A stretch of 8,498 nucleotides of DNA from Eubacteriales Family XIII. Incertae Sedis bacterium (GTDB taxonomy: Bacteria; Bacillota; Clostridia; Peptostreptococcales; Anaerovoracaceae). Made by a program: the position numbers and the translations under genes. The notes under the pieces are model-generated. The model did no database searches. It was given only the letters and a program-made list of their open reading frames with translations, and was not told the origin of the DNA. Position 1 is the stretch's first letter, and each line of letters begins with the position of its first letter. Below, piece after piece: positions 1-5,131 of this stretch. The stretch spans positions 1 to 8,498 of the forward strand of contig JAIRSA010000241.1 of NCBI GenBank assembly GCA_031255695.1, read 5' to 3'.

Positions 1-210
1 TACTCTGCGGCGGAAGACGTGTCCGTCGATCCGAAGCGTTCGCAGACCGCAGTGTTCGACGTGGATCTGAGCGAATTCGAAGGCTGCACGATCAAGACCT
101 TCGCTTGGGATCCGGCCACTTACATCCCGCTCTCAGGCTGCGACTTCACGGAGATCGAGATGCACGACGAGTACGAGTTCAGCATACCTTCAGCGGCTGC
201 GACAAAGTAA
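1..210 (+). CDS. C-terminal end of a probable secreted or surface protein (5' end outside window)
   Basis: The frame is open from base 1 to the TAA at 208-210, so only the last 69 residues are seen and the gene begins before the window. The GTG at 19 is in frame but nothing marks it as a start, so it is most likely an internal valine. The stretch VDLSEFEGCTIKTFAWD followed by PLSG resembles the short beta-rich segment that ends many large clostridial exoproteins, often read as 'v.v.L..y.g..vk.F.Wd....PL'. That supports an extracellular or cell-wall protein, but the catalytic or binding part is missing and no function can be given. An acidic tail (EIEMHDEYEF) follows. A strong intrinsic terminator lies just downstream, so this gene is the end of its own transcript and is unrelated to the ribosomal gene that follows. 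Confidence 0.6.
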   Translation, partial: YSAAEDVSVDPKRSQTAVFDVDLSEFEGCTIKTFAWDPATYIPLSGCDFTEIEMHDEYEFSIPSAAATK

Positions 211-246
211 TACGGTGCACCGATTTAAGGTTTAAGCGACTTACTG

Positions 247-289
247 GGGACGCGGCGATCCTGCGATGGATCGCCGCTCCCTTTCTTTT
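247..289 (+). terminator. Intrinsic terminator of the upstream partial gene
   Basis: A perfect 10-bp stem (252-261 GCGGCGATCC with 268-277 GGATCGCCGC) encloses a 6-base loop. The stem is extended by GGGA/TCCC (247-250 with 278-281), with base 251 bulged out. A T-rich run (282-289, one C inside) follows at once. It sits 37 bases after the stop codon of the partial gene, as expected for a rho-independent terminator. Confidence 0.88.
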
Positions 290-438
290 GCGGCAAGCCT
301 TGCGCGGCTATGCCGGAGGGCGTTTCATTCAAACCATGCGCAAGCCATGCAGCAAGGCATGCCCCAGACCCAAATGGGGGCGCTGTCGATCCAAAAAATG
401 GAAATAGCAAAAATATCTGTGCAAACGCTCTGATAGGC
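290..438. other. Intergenic stretch with no recognised gene
   Basis: These 149 bases separate a terminator from the next promoter; the whole gene-free span runs from 211 to 611. Short frames here have no plausible ribosome site or recognisable product. Two weak palindromes are present: CATGC/GCATG around 345-365 and CCCCA/TGGGG around 361-379. Neither has a T-tract or other context, so no function is assigned. Confidence 0.5.
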
Positions 439-467
439 TTGCAATCATGCGCGTCATGTGTTATAGT
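439..467 (+). promoter_or_regulatory. Sigma-A type extended -10 promoter for rpmB
   Basis: TTGCAA (439-444) and TATAGT (462-467) are separated by 17 bases. A TG lies at 459-460, one base before the -10, giving the extended -10 form TGTTATAGT. Transcription would begin near 474, leaving a leader of about 138 bases before the rpmB ATG. The same TGTTATA core recurs in the promoter ahead of rsmD. Confidence 0.75.
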
Positions 468-520
468 AAAGTTTGTTGAAAAAATGACTAGCAGTTGGGC
501 ATGCCTGCGGCTACGCGGGG

Positions 521-556
521 CGCCGGCCGGCACAATGCCGTACCGGCCGCCGTTTT
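521..556 (+). promoter_or_regulatory. Attenuator-like hairpin in the rpmB leader
   Basis: CGGCCGG (524-530) pairs with CCGGCCG (543-549). The pairing continues beyond a one-base mismatch (521-522 with 551-552), and a nested GGCA/TGCC pair lies inside the loop. TTTT (553-556) follows directly. A GC-rich hairpin plus T-run inside the 5' leader of a ribosomal protein gene suggests a transcription attenuator. The T-run is short and no alternative antiterminator fold was established, so control by termination is inferred only. Confidence 0.4.
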
Positions 557-611
557 GGACCCCGCTGCCCGATGTCGCTGTTGATAGATCGCGGAAAAGG
601 AGGTGGGCGAA

Positions 612-803
612 ATGTCGAGGAAGTGTTCAGTTTGCGGAAAAGGCCAAGTATCCGGAAATAATGTTTCCCATTCCAACAGACACACCCGGAGAAAGTGGAA
701 TGCGAATATCCAGACCGTAAGGGTCGAAGAAAACGGCACTGTCAAACGCCTGAACGTATGTACAAGGTGCATAAGATCAGGAAAAGTAAACCGCGCGGTC
801 TGA
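612..803 (+). CDS. rpmB: 50S ribosomal protein L28, zinc-binding form
   Basis: The 63-residue protein begins MSRKCSVCGKG, continues with SGNNVSHSNRHTRRKWN and ends SGKVNRAV. This is the L28 pattern throughout and the usual bacterial length. L28 is a small basic protein of the large ribosomal subunit. Cysteines 5, 8, 50 and 53 form two CxxC pairs, so this is the cysteine-bearing form that can hold a structural zinc ion; many bacteria carry a cysteine-free version instead. A perfect AGGAGG at 598-603 lies 8 bases before ATG 612 and decides the start. The in-frame GTG at 603 overlaps that ribosome site and is rejected. The gene has its own promoter, leader and terminator, so it is probably made mainly as a single-gene transcript. 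Confidence 0.96.
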   Translation: MSRKCSVCGKGQVSGNNVSHSNRHTRRKWNANIQTVRVEENGTVKRLNVCTRCIRSGKVNRAV

Positions 804-835
804 TTGGCGCTGCGCTGCGGGGCGAGGGTCCCGCC

Positions 836-859
836 AGGGAACCTTATGGTTCCCTTTTT
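836..859 (+). terminator. Intrinsic terminator after rpmB
   Basis: AGGGAACC (836-843) and GGTTCCCT (848-855) form a perfect 8-bp stem with a TTAT loop, running into five Ts (855-859). It begins 33 bases after the rpmB stop and separates rpmB from the asp23-recG pair. Confidence 0.87.
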
Positions 860-883
860 GATTTATATAGGGATTTATATAGA
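860..883 (+). promoter_or_regulatory. AT-rich 12-base tandem repeat, possible -10 region for the Asp23-family gene
   Basis: GATTTATATAG occurs at 860-870 and again at 872-882, a 12-base period. Each copy contains -10-like hexamers (TATATA at 864-869 and 876-881; TATAGA at 878-883). No good -35 is found at the right distance; TTGATT at 858-863 leaves only 14 bases to TATAGA. If TATAGA is the -10, transcription would start at or very near the A of the ATG at 890. Promoter activity is inferred from base composition and position only. Confidence 0.4.
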
Positions 884-889
884 GTAGAT

Positions 890-1279
890 ATGTTTTACGA
901 AAAATCCACACCCAACGGTGTCATCACATTAGACAAGGGGCTTGTCGGAAGCATCATAAAACGCGAGGTTTCGCGCCTTGACGGCAAGGTGCTGCTTTCC
1001 GGGCCCAAATCCAAATTTTACAAGAACGCCGCCATGGACAAGCTGGGCGACGATGCGGCTTTTTTTGACATTGGCGCGGCGGCCGATGGGCCGTCCCTGC
1101 GCATATACATCGTCATCAAGCTGGGCGCAAGCATAAGCGGCATATCCGAGCAGCTGATAGAAGCCGTGCGCGGCAGCATATTCGAAATTACCGGCATCAA
1201 TGCGAGCGTCAGCATCATCGTCAAGGGGGTGCTGTCGAAGAACCTCTCCAAACGCGAAATCGAGGTGAACGGCAGATGA
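890..1279 (+). CDS. Asp23/Gls24 (DUF322) family envelope-stress-type protein, YloU-like
   Basis: The protein has 129 residues if it starts at ATG 890, close to the usual length for the small Asp23 family. An early GVITLDKGLVGSII segment matches the family's opening strand and helix. The later RIYIVIKLGASISGISEQL, ITGINASVSIIVKGV part matches its core: hydrophobic strands, a glycine turn, a helix, then a strand ending in V.GV. There are no membrane segments or signal peptide. In Firmicutes this gene (yloU) commonly lies between rpmB and fakA/yloV; its biochemical role is not settled, though relatives are membrane-associated and linked to envelope stress. Here recG follows directly with a 4-base ATGA overlap, and no fakA lies between. 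No convincing Shine-Dalgarno sequence precedes ATG 890. An in-frame ATG at 695 is rejected because that frame would run through rpmB and its terminator. The terminator upstream implies a separate promoter. Confidence 0.85.
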   Translation: MFYEKSTPNGVITLDKGLVGSIIKREVSRLDGKVLLSGPKSKFYKNAAMDKLGDDAAFFDIGAAADGPSLRIYIVIKLGASISGISEQLIEAVRGSIFEITGINASVSIIVKGVLSKNLSKREIEVNGR

Positions 1280-3315
1280 ACCCACTGCACGCCCCTGTCT
1301 CATGCATAAAGGGCATCGGGCCCGCCAAGCAGAAAGCGCTTGAGAAACTGGGCATACGGACGCTTGAGGATCTCGCCTGCTATTTCCCCCGCGACTACGA
1401 GGACCGCCGCAACAAACTGCCCATATCCGAGCTGCGGCCGGGGATCTCCGCTGTGGTCAAGGCTGTGCCCGTGTCTGCCGAAAAGCTCCATGGCACGCGC
1501 AGCGGCAAAAGCCAGTTCAGGCTGACCGTAGAGGACGCCACCGGAAGCCTGAAGATACTGTTTTTCAACGCGCCCTACCTGGCAAAGACATTCAGCGAGG
1601 GCGGCGAATTCTTTTTCTACGGCAAGATCGCCGGCGGCTTCCGCGAAATTGTGATGCTGCACCCAGATTTCAGCAAGGCGGGCGACGAAGAGGCGAGGGA
1701 TATACTGCCTGTCTACCCGCTGGCGGCCGGCCTTGGCCAAAAGGACATGCGCAGATGGGTGGAATCCATCCTGCCCATGATAGCCGAGGCCGAGGAATGC
1801 CTGCCGCCCATGTCCATCGAGCGCAACAGGCTATGCGGCGCGGGCTATGCGCTTGAAAACATCCATTTCCCGGCCACTAGGCAGAAGTTCAAAGAGGCGC
1901 GCTACCGCCTGGTCTTCGAGGAGCTTCTCCTGCTTTACACTGGCCTGCGGTCAATCCGCTCAGTGCGCGCCAGCGAAAAAGGGATCGCGTTCAGCCGCGA
2001 TGTGGATATGGGCGCGTTCACAAATACGCTCCCATTCAAGCTTACGGCGGCGCAGGACAGGGTTCTGAGCGAGGTATGCAGCGGCATGGAGTCGCCTGTG
2101 CCCATGAACCGGCTGATCCAGGGCGACGTCGGCTCCGGCAAGACCGCGGTCGCGGCCGCCGCCATATACAAGGCGGTGATGAGCGGTTTCCAGGCCGCCA
2201 TGATGGCGCCGACAGAGACATTGGCGAAGCAGCATTATGCCGATTTCCTCGAAATGTTCGGCAGGCTGGGCATAAAGGTGGGCTTCCTGTCGGGCAGCCT
2301 AAAGCCTGCGGAACGGGCTTCGGCCCTAAGCGCTCTGGCCAGCGGCGAAACGGGGGTCCTCATAGGTACGCATGCGGTCATACAGCCGGACGTGGCATTT
2401 TCGCGCCTAGGGCTTGTCGTCACCGACGAGCAGCACCGCTTCGGCGTCGGGCAGCGCGTCAAGCTCTCCCAAAAGGGCGAGAGCCCCGACATCCTCGTCA
2501 TGACGGCCACGCCCATACCTAGGACGCTGGGCTTCATCATATACGGCGACCTCGACATATCGGCCATTGACGAGCGCCCCCCCGGCAGGATCCCTGTAAT
2601 AACAAAGGCCGTGCGCTCCAGCATGCGCCAAACAGCCTACGAATATGTGCGGAAAGAGGCGCGGCTAGGGAACCAGATATACATCGTCGCGCCGTCCATA
2701 GAGGAAAACGAGGGTTCGGACCTCAGATCGGCGGCCGGCATATATGAGGAGCTGAGCGGCTGGTTCCGCGAATTCAGCGTCGCCATGATACACGGGCGCA
2801 TGAAGCAGGCGGAGAAGGACCGGATCATGGACGGCTTCGCTTCAGGGCAGATCCGCATCCTGGTCTCTACGGTGCTGATAGAGGTCGGCATCAACGTCCC
2901 TTCGGCGACGGTCATGCTGATCGAGAACGCCGAGCGCTTCGGGCTGGCGCAGCTCCACCAGCTCCGGGGGCGGGTCGGGCGCGGCAGCCGCCAGTCATGC
3001 TGCATCTTAGTATACGAGAACGCCTCGGATGATGTGCGCGAGAGGATAGGCATAATGCTTTCGACCGACGACGGGTTCAAGATCGCCGAGAAGGATCTTG
3101 AGCTACGCGGCCCGGGCGAATTCTTCGGAATGAAACAGCATGGCATACCGGGGCTCAGGATCGCCAGCCTGTTGAAACACCTCAAGATCCTGGAGGCGGT
3201 AAAGGCGGAGGCCGCAATCCTGCTTGAAGAAGACCCCAGCCTGATTAAGCCTGAGAACCACAGCTTCGCCGCGAAAATAGATGGCATGTTCGGCAGCGTC
3301 GAGATCGGCATTTGA
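1276..3315 (+). CDS. recG: ATP-dependent DNA helicase RecG
   Basis: The 679-residue protein has the full RecG plan and normal length. It remodels stalled replication forks and branched recombination intermediates by ATP-driven branch migration. An N-terminal wedge region carries the helix-hairpin-helix-like IKGIGPAKQKALEKLGI (about 11-27) and an OB-fold follows (about 55-130). The helicase core has Walker A GDVGSGKT (283-290), motif Ia APTETLAKQHY (311-321), the DEQH box with HRFGVGQR (384-394), and motif III MTATPIPRTL (409-418). The second half has VSTVLIEVGINVPSAT (530-545) and HQLRGRVGRG (561-570). A C-terminal region near 608-620 (LELRGPGEFFG) is the usual translocation-coupling motif. 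No key residue is missing. GAGGTGA at 1262-1268 is a good ribosome site 7 bases before ATG 1276, and the ATGA overlap suggests translational coupling with the Asp23-family gene. The last codons are copied again 85 bases downstream. Confidence 0.97.
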   Translation: MNPLHAPVSCIKGIGPAKQKALEKLGIRTLEDLACYFPRDYEDRRNKLPISELRPGISAVVKAVPVSAEKLHGTRSGKSQFRLTVEDATGSLKILFFNAPYLAKTFSEGGEFFFYGKIAGGFREIVMLHPDFSKAGDEEARDILPVYPLAAGLGQKDMRRWVESILPMIAEAEECLPPMSIERNRLCGAGYALENIHFPATRQKFKEARYRLVFEELLLLYTGLRSIRSVRASEKGIAFSRDVDMGAFTNTLPFKLTAAQDRVLSEVCSGMESPVPMNRLIQGDVGSGKTAVAAAAIYKAVMSGFQAAMMAPTETLAKQHYADFLEMFGRLGIKVGFLSGSLKPAERASALSALASGETGVLIGTHAVIQPDVAFSRLGLVVTDEQHRFGVGQRVKLSQKGESPDILVMTATPIPRTLGFIIYGDLDISAIDERPPGRIPVITKAVRSSMRQTAYEYVRKEARLGNQIYIVAPSIEENEGSDLRSAAGIYEELSGWFREFSVAMIHGRMKQAEKDRIMDGFASGQIRILVSTVLIEVGINVPSATVMLIENAERFGLAQLHQLRGRVGRGSRQSCCILVYENASDDVRERIGIMLSTDDGFKIAEKDLELRGPGEFFGMKQHGIPGLRIASLLKHLKILEAVKAEAAILLEEDPSLIKPENHSFAAKIDGMFGSVEIGI

Positions 3316-3410
3316 CAGGGTCCGGCGCTACGTGCAGGCGGGCGGCGTTTGGAGCCGGCGTGCTGCAGCGGCGAGCGTGGGCGGCTAGATCGGCATTTGA
3401 CGGAATCCGG
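3302..3410 (+). repeat. Direct duplication of the recG tail (24-bp copies, 85-base offset)
   Basis: AGATCGGCATTTGAC occurs at 3302-3316, where it holds the last codons and stop of recG, and exactly again at 3387-3401 in noncoding DNA. With the bases that follow, the copies are 24 long (3302-3325 and 3387-3410) and match at 21 positions. The sequence between them (3326-3386) is GC-rich, has no recognisable gene and looks unlike either flank. The second copy runs directly into a stem-loop, so the original order may have been recG followed at once by that stem-loop, with this segment added later. That history is inference. Confidence 0.8.
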
Positions 3411-3424
3411 ACGAATCCGTCAAA
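3396..3424 (+). terminator. Stem-loop between recG and rsmD, possible terminator
   Basis: TTTGACGGA (3396-3404) and TCCGTCAAA (3416-3424) form a perfect 9-bp stem around an 11-base loop that contains the palindrome TCCGGA. The following bases, TATTATT, are AT-rich but not a clean T-run, so termination would be weak. It lies between the end of recG and the next promoter. It could instead be a regulator-binding palindrome, since the arms are symmetric at DNA level. Confidence 0.5.
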
Positions 3425-3444
3425 TATTATTCCGGATTTGGCCG

Positions 3445-3474
3445 TTGTGCAATTTAGGCACTATCTGTTATAAT
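3445..3474 (+). promoter_or_regulatory. Extended -10 promoter for the rsmD-coaD-tmcAL operon
   Basis: A consensus TATAAT (3469-3474) has TG at 3466-3467, giving the full extended form TGTTATAAT. A weak -35, TTGTGC (3445-3450), lies 18 bases upstream. Transcription would start near 3481, giving a leader of about 40 bases before the rsmD TTG. Confidence 0.78.
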
Positions 3475-3520
3475 TGTTTATGAAGCTGATCGGGTATGCC
3501 AATGCAGGAGGGCGCGGCCA

Positions 3521-4090
3521 TTGCGGGTAATAGCTGGGGCATGCAAGGGGCGGAGGCTTTTCTCGCCCGACAACCGGAATATACGGCCTACTTCGGATAA
3601 GGTCAAGGAGGCCATATTCAGCATGGCTGGCGGGCTCGTGCCTGGCGCCGTGGTGCTGGATCTCTTCGCCGGCACGGGCAGCCTGGGGCTTGAGGCCCTG
3701 AGCAGGGGCGCCGAGCACTGCATTTTCTGCGATTATTCGGCGGAAAGCCTGGCCATCGCCCGGAAGAACATCGCCTACTGCCATATGGAAGGGCGCTCCA
3801 CGCTCATGATGGGCAGCTTCGAGAAAACATTGCCGAGGCTTCAAGGCAAGGCAAAGGTGGACGTGGTGCTCCTGGATCCGCCTTACCGTAATGAATTTTA
3901 TGTCAAGTGCATCCTGCTCCTGGAGGAGCTTGGCATATTGGCGGACGGGGGTGCCGTAATAGCGGAACATGACGCGAAAATGCCGCTGCCATGTGTTATT
4001 GGCGGCTTTGCCAAGACCAAAGAGAAAAAATACGGCGGGATAGGCGTGACATTCTTCGAAAAAAACCCGCCCGAAGGGGGCGTTTCATGA
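3521..4090 (+). CDS. rsmD: 16S rRNA (guanine966-N2)-methyltransferase RsmD
   Basis: The 189-residue protein matches RsmD in length and motifs. The enzyme transfers a methyl group from S-adenosylmethionine to the N2 of G966 (E. coli numbering) of 16S rRNA during 30S assembly. The start MRVIAGACKGRRL and the RPTSDKVKEAIF segment (22-33) are family hallmarks. VLDLFAGTGSLGLEALSRGA (45-64) is the SAM-binding motif and DPPY (119-122) the catalytic motif. The start codon is TTG at 3521, chosen because the conserved N-terminus begins there and AGGAGG (3506-3511) lies 9 bases upstream. It is the first gene of an operon, and its stop is separated from the coaD ATG by one base. The C-terminal tail (KNPPEGGVS) is short and unremarkable. 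Confidence 0.94.
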   Translation: MRVIAGACKGRRLFSPDNRNIRPTSDKVKEAIFSMAGGLVPGAVVLDLFAGTGSLGLEALSRGAEHCIFCDYSAESLAIARKNIAYCHMEGRSTLMMGSFEKTLPRLQGKAKVDVVLLDPPYRNEFYVKCILLLEELGILADGGAVIAEHDAKMPLPCVIGGFAKTKEKKYGGIGVTFFEKNPPEGGVS

Positions 4091-4091
4091 T

Positions 4092-4601
4092 ATGCTGACA
4101 GGAAAGAAGCTGCTTTACGCAGGCTCGTTTGACCCGCTTACCAACGGGCACATGGATATAATCGAAAGGGGCTGCGCCCTCTGCGGCACCCTTGTCATAG
4201 GCGTGGCAAAGAACCATTCCAAAAGGGAGAAGTACCCTTTTGATGCCAGATCCGAGATGATAACGCTCGCCACCGGCCATCTGGCCAATGTCGAAATCGA
4301 CAGTTTCGACGGGCTGCTCGCGGACTATGTGAATAGCCGCGGCATAAGCGCGGTGCTGCGTGGGCTCAGGGCATGCGCGGACTTCGAATACGAGATGCAG
4401 ATGGCCCAGATGAACGCGAGGCTCTATGGCGGCGCCGAAACCATTTTCCTTATGGCGGCCCCTAGCTACTCTTTTGTCAGTTCCAGCATGGTCCACGAGG
4501 TTTTCAGCTTGGGCGGGGATGTGTCGGGGCTTGTGCCGGATAAGGTCCTAGAATATATGAAAAGTTTTGAAGCACGGAATATTAAGGAGACGATAAGATG
4601 A
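4092..4601 (+). CDS. coaD: Phosphopantetheine adenylyltransferase (CoA biosynthesis)
   Basis: The 169-residue protein has the standard size and motifs of bacterial PPAT. It joins 4'-phosphopantetheine and ATP to make dephospho-CoA and pyrophosphate, the penultimate step of CoA synthesis, in the cytoplasm. GSFDPLTNGHMDII (11-24) contains the nucleotidyltransferase (T/H)xGH motif at 17-20. VLRGLRACADFEYEMQMAQMN (88-108) and the YSFVSSSMVHEV then GGDVSGLVP segments (126-149) are typical of CoaD. The order rsmD-coaD is widespread among Firmicutes. The gene begins one base after the rsmD stop, with a purine run (AAGGGGG, 4074-4080) as probable ribosome site about 11 bases upstream. It ends by a 4-base ATGA overlap with the next gene, so translation is probably coupled along the operon. 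Confidence 0.95.
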   Translation: MLTGKKLLYAGSFDPLTNGHMDIIERGCALCGTLVIGVAKNHSKREKYPFDARSEMITLATGHLANVEIDSFDGLLADYVNSRGISAVLRGLRACADFEYEMQMAQMNARLYGGAETIFLMAAPSYSFVSSSMVHEVFSLGGDVSGLVPDKVLEYMKSFEARNIKETIR

Positions 4602-5131
4602 AAGTATTGGAATTGCTCGACGAAATCGATGAAGTGATCGAAACGGCCTCCGGCGTGCCGCTCACCGGGAAGCTGCTGATTGATGGGGACGAGATCAAGG
4701 AGATCGTGAAGGACATCCGGCTCGCCCTCCCAGACGAGATCCAGCAGGCCCAATGGATAAAAGAGGAACGGCAGCGCATCCTAGAGGACGCCAAGAAGGA
4801 GCACGAGATCGTGATCCAGGACGCGAAAAACATGGCCGAGTCCATGGTGGAGGAGCACGAGATAACGTCCCGGGCCAAGGCCCGCGCCAGCGAGCTCACC
4901 AAGCAGACGGAGTCGAACGTGAGGCAGCTCAGGCTGGACACCTATGACTACATAGACAAGATACTCTTCGAACTGCAGGAGAAAATGGATCAGATGAACG
5001 CCGTGTATTTTGGCGACATGTTCACAAGCGTGCAGAAGACATTCGAGAGCATCGGGCAGACAATACAGAACAACCGGATGGAGATCAAGGATCTGGCGTA
5101 CAAAACCCATATGGAAGAAGATGCCCACTGA
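4598..5131 (+). CDS. Coiled-coil protein resembling ATPase subunit H/G-type proteins, unknown function
   Basis: The 177-residue protein is soluble and highly charged, with no signal peptide or membrane segment. Residues about 1-45 form a short N-terminal part (LLDEIDEVIETASGVPLTG) that may be helical. From about 47 to 130 the sequence is rich in Glu, Lys, Gln and Arg with regularly spaced hydrophobics (WIKEERQRILEDAKKEHEI), as in a long coiled coil, and a less charged helical tail follows. Clostridial relatives next to coaD are usually annotated only as 'ATPase' or V-type ATPase subunit-like because of coiled-coil similarity to subunits such as NtpH. No other ATPase subunit is near, so a true role in an ion pump is not supported. 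A scaffold role of the DivIVA or cell-envelope type is an alternative, also unproven. AAGGAGA at 4584-4590 is a good ribosome site. The gene overlaps coaD by 4 bases and tmcAL by about 11. Confidence 0.7.
   Translation: MKVLELLDEIDEVIETASGVPLTGKLLIDGDEIKEIVKDIRLALPDEIQQAQWIKEERQRILEDAKKEHEIVIQDAKNMAESMVEEHEITSRAKARASELTKQTESNVRQLRLDTYDYIDKILFELQEKMDQMNAVYFGDMFTSVQKTFESIGQTIQNNRMEIKDLAYKTHMEEDAH

Noticed and set aside
310..720. Open frames through 225-772 on both strands in the rpmB upstream region
   Set aside because: They run across a promoter, a leader hairpin and the rpmB start, have no ribosome site, and encode unrecognisable Arg/Pro-rich sequence.
695..889. Upstream in-frame ATG that would extend the Asp23-family protein by 65 residues
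   Set aside because: The extension overlaps rpmB and its terminator in another frame, and the family's conserved part starts just after ATG 890.
2637..3311. Long open frame of 224 codons on the minus strand inside recG
   Set aside because: It is antisense to an unambiguous helicase gene, has a Ser/Arg/Pro-rich shadow composition, no recognisable domain, and arises from GC-rich codon bias.
3317..3386. GC-rich segment between the recG-tail copies as a possible insertion sequence or small RNA
   Set aside because: It is far too short for a transposase, has no terminal inverted repeats that I can see, and has no clear promoter or terminator of its own; only the flanking duplication is supported.
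5010..5120. Upstream in-frame ATG that would extend TmcAL by 37 residues
   Set aside because: It lies well inside the coiled-coil gene, encodes an Arg/Trp/Ser-rich shadow sequence, and no family member begins this way.
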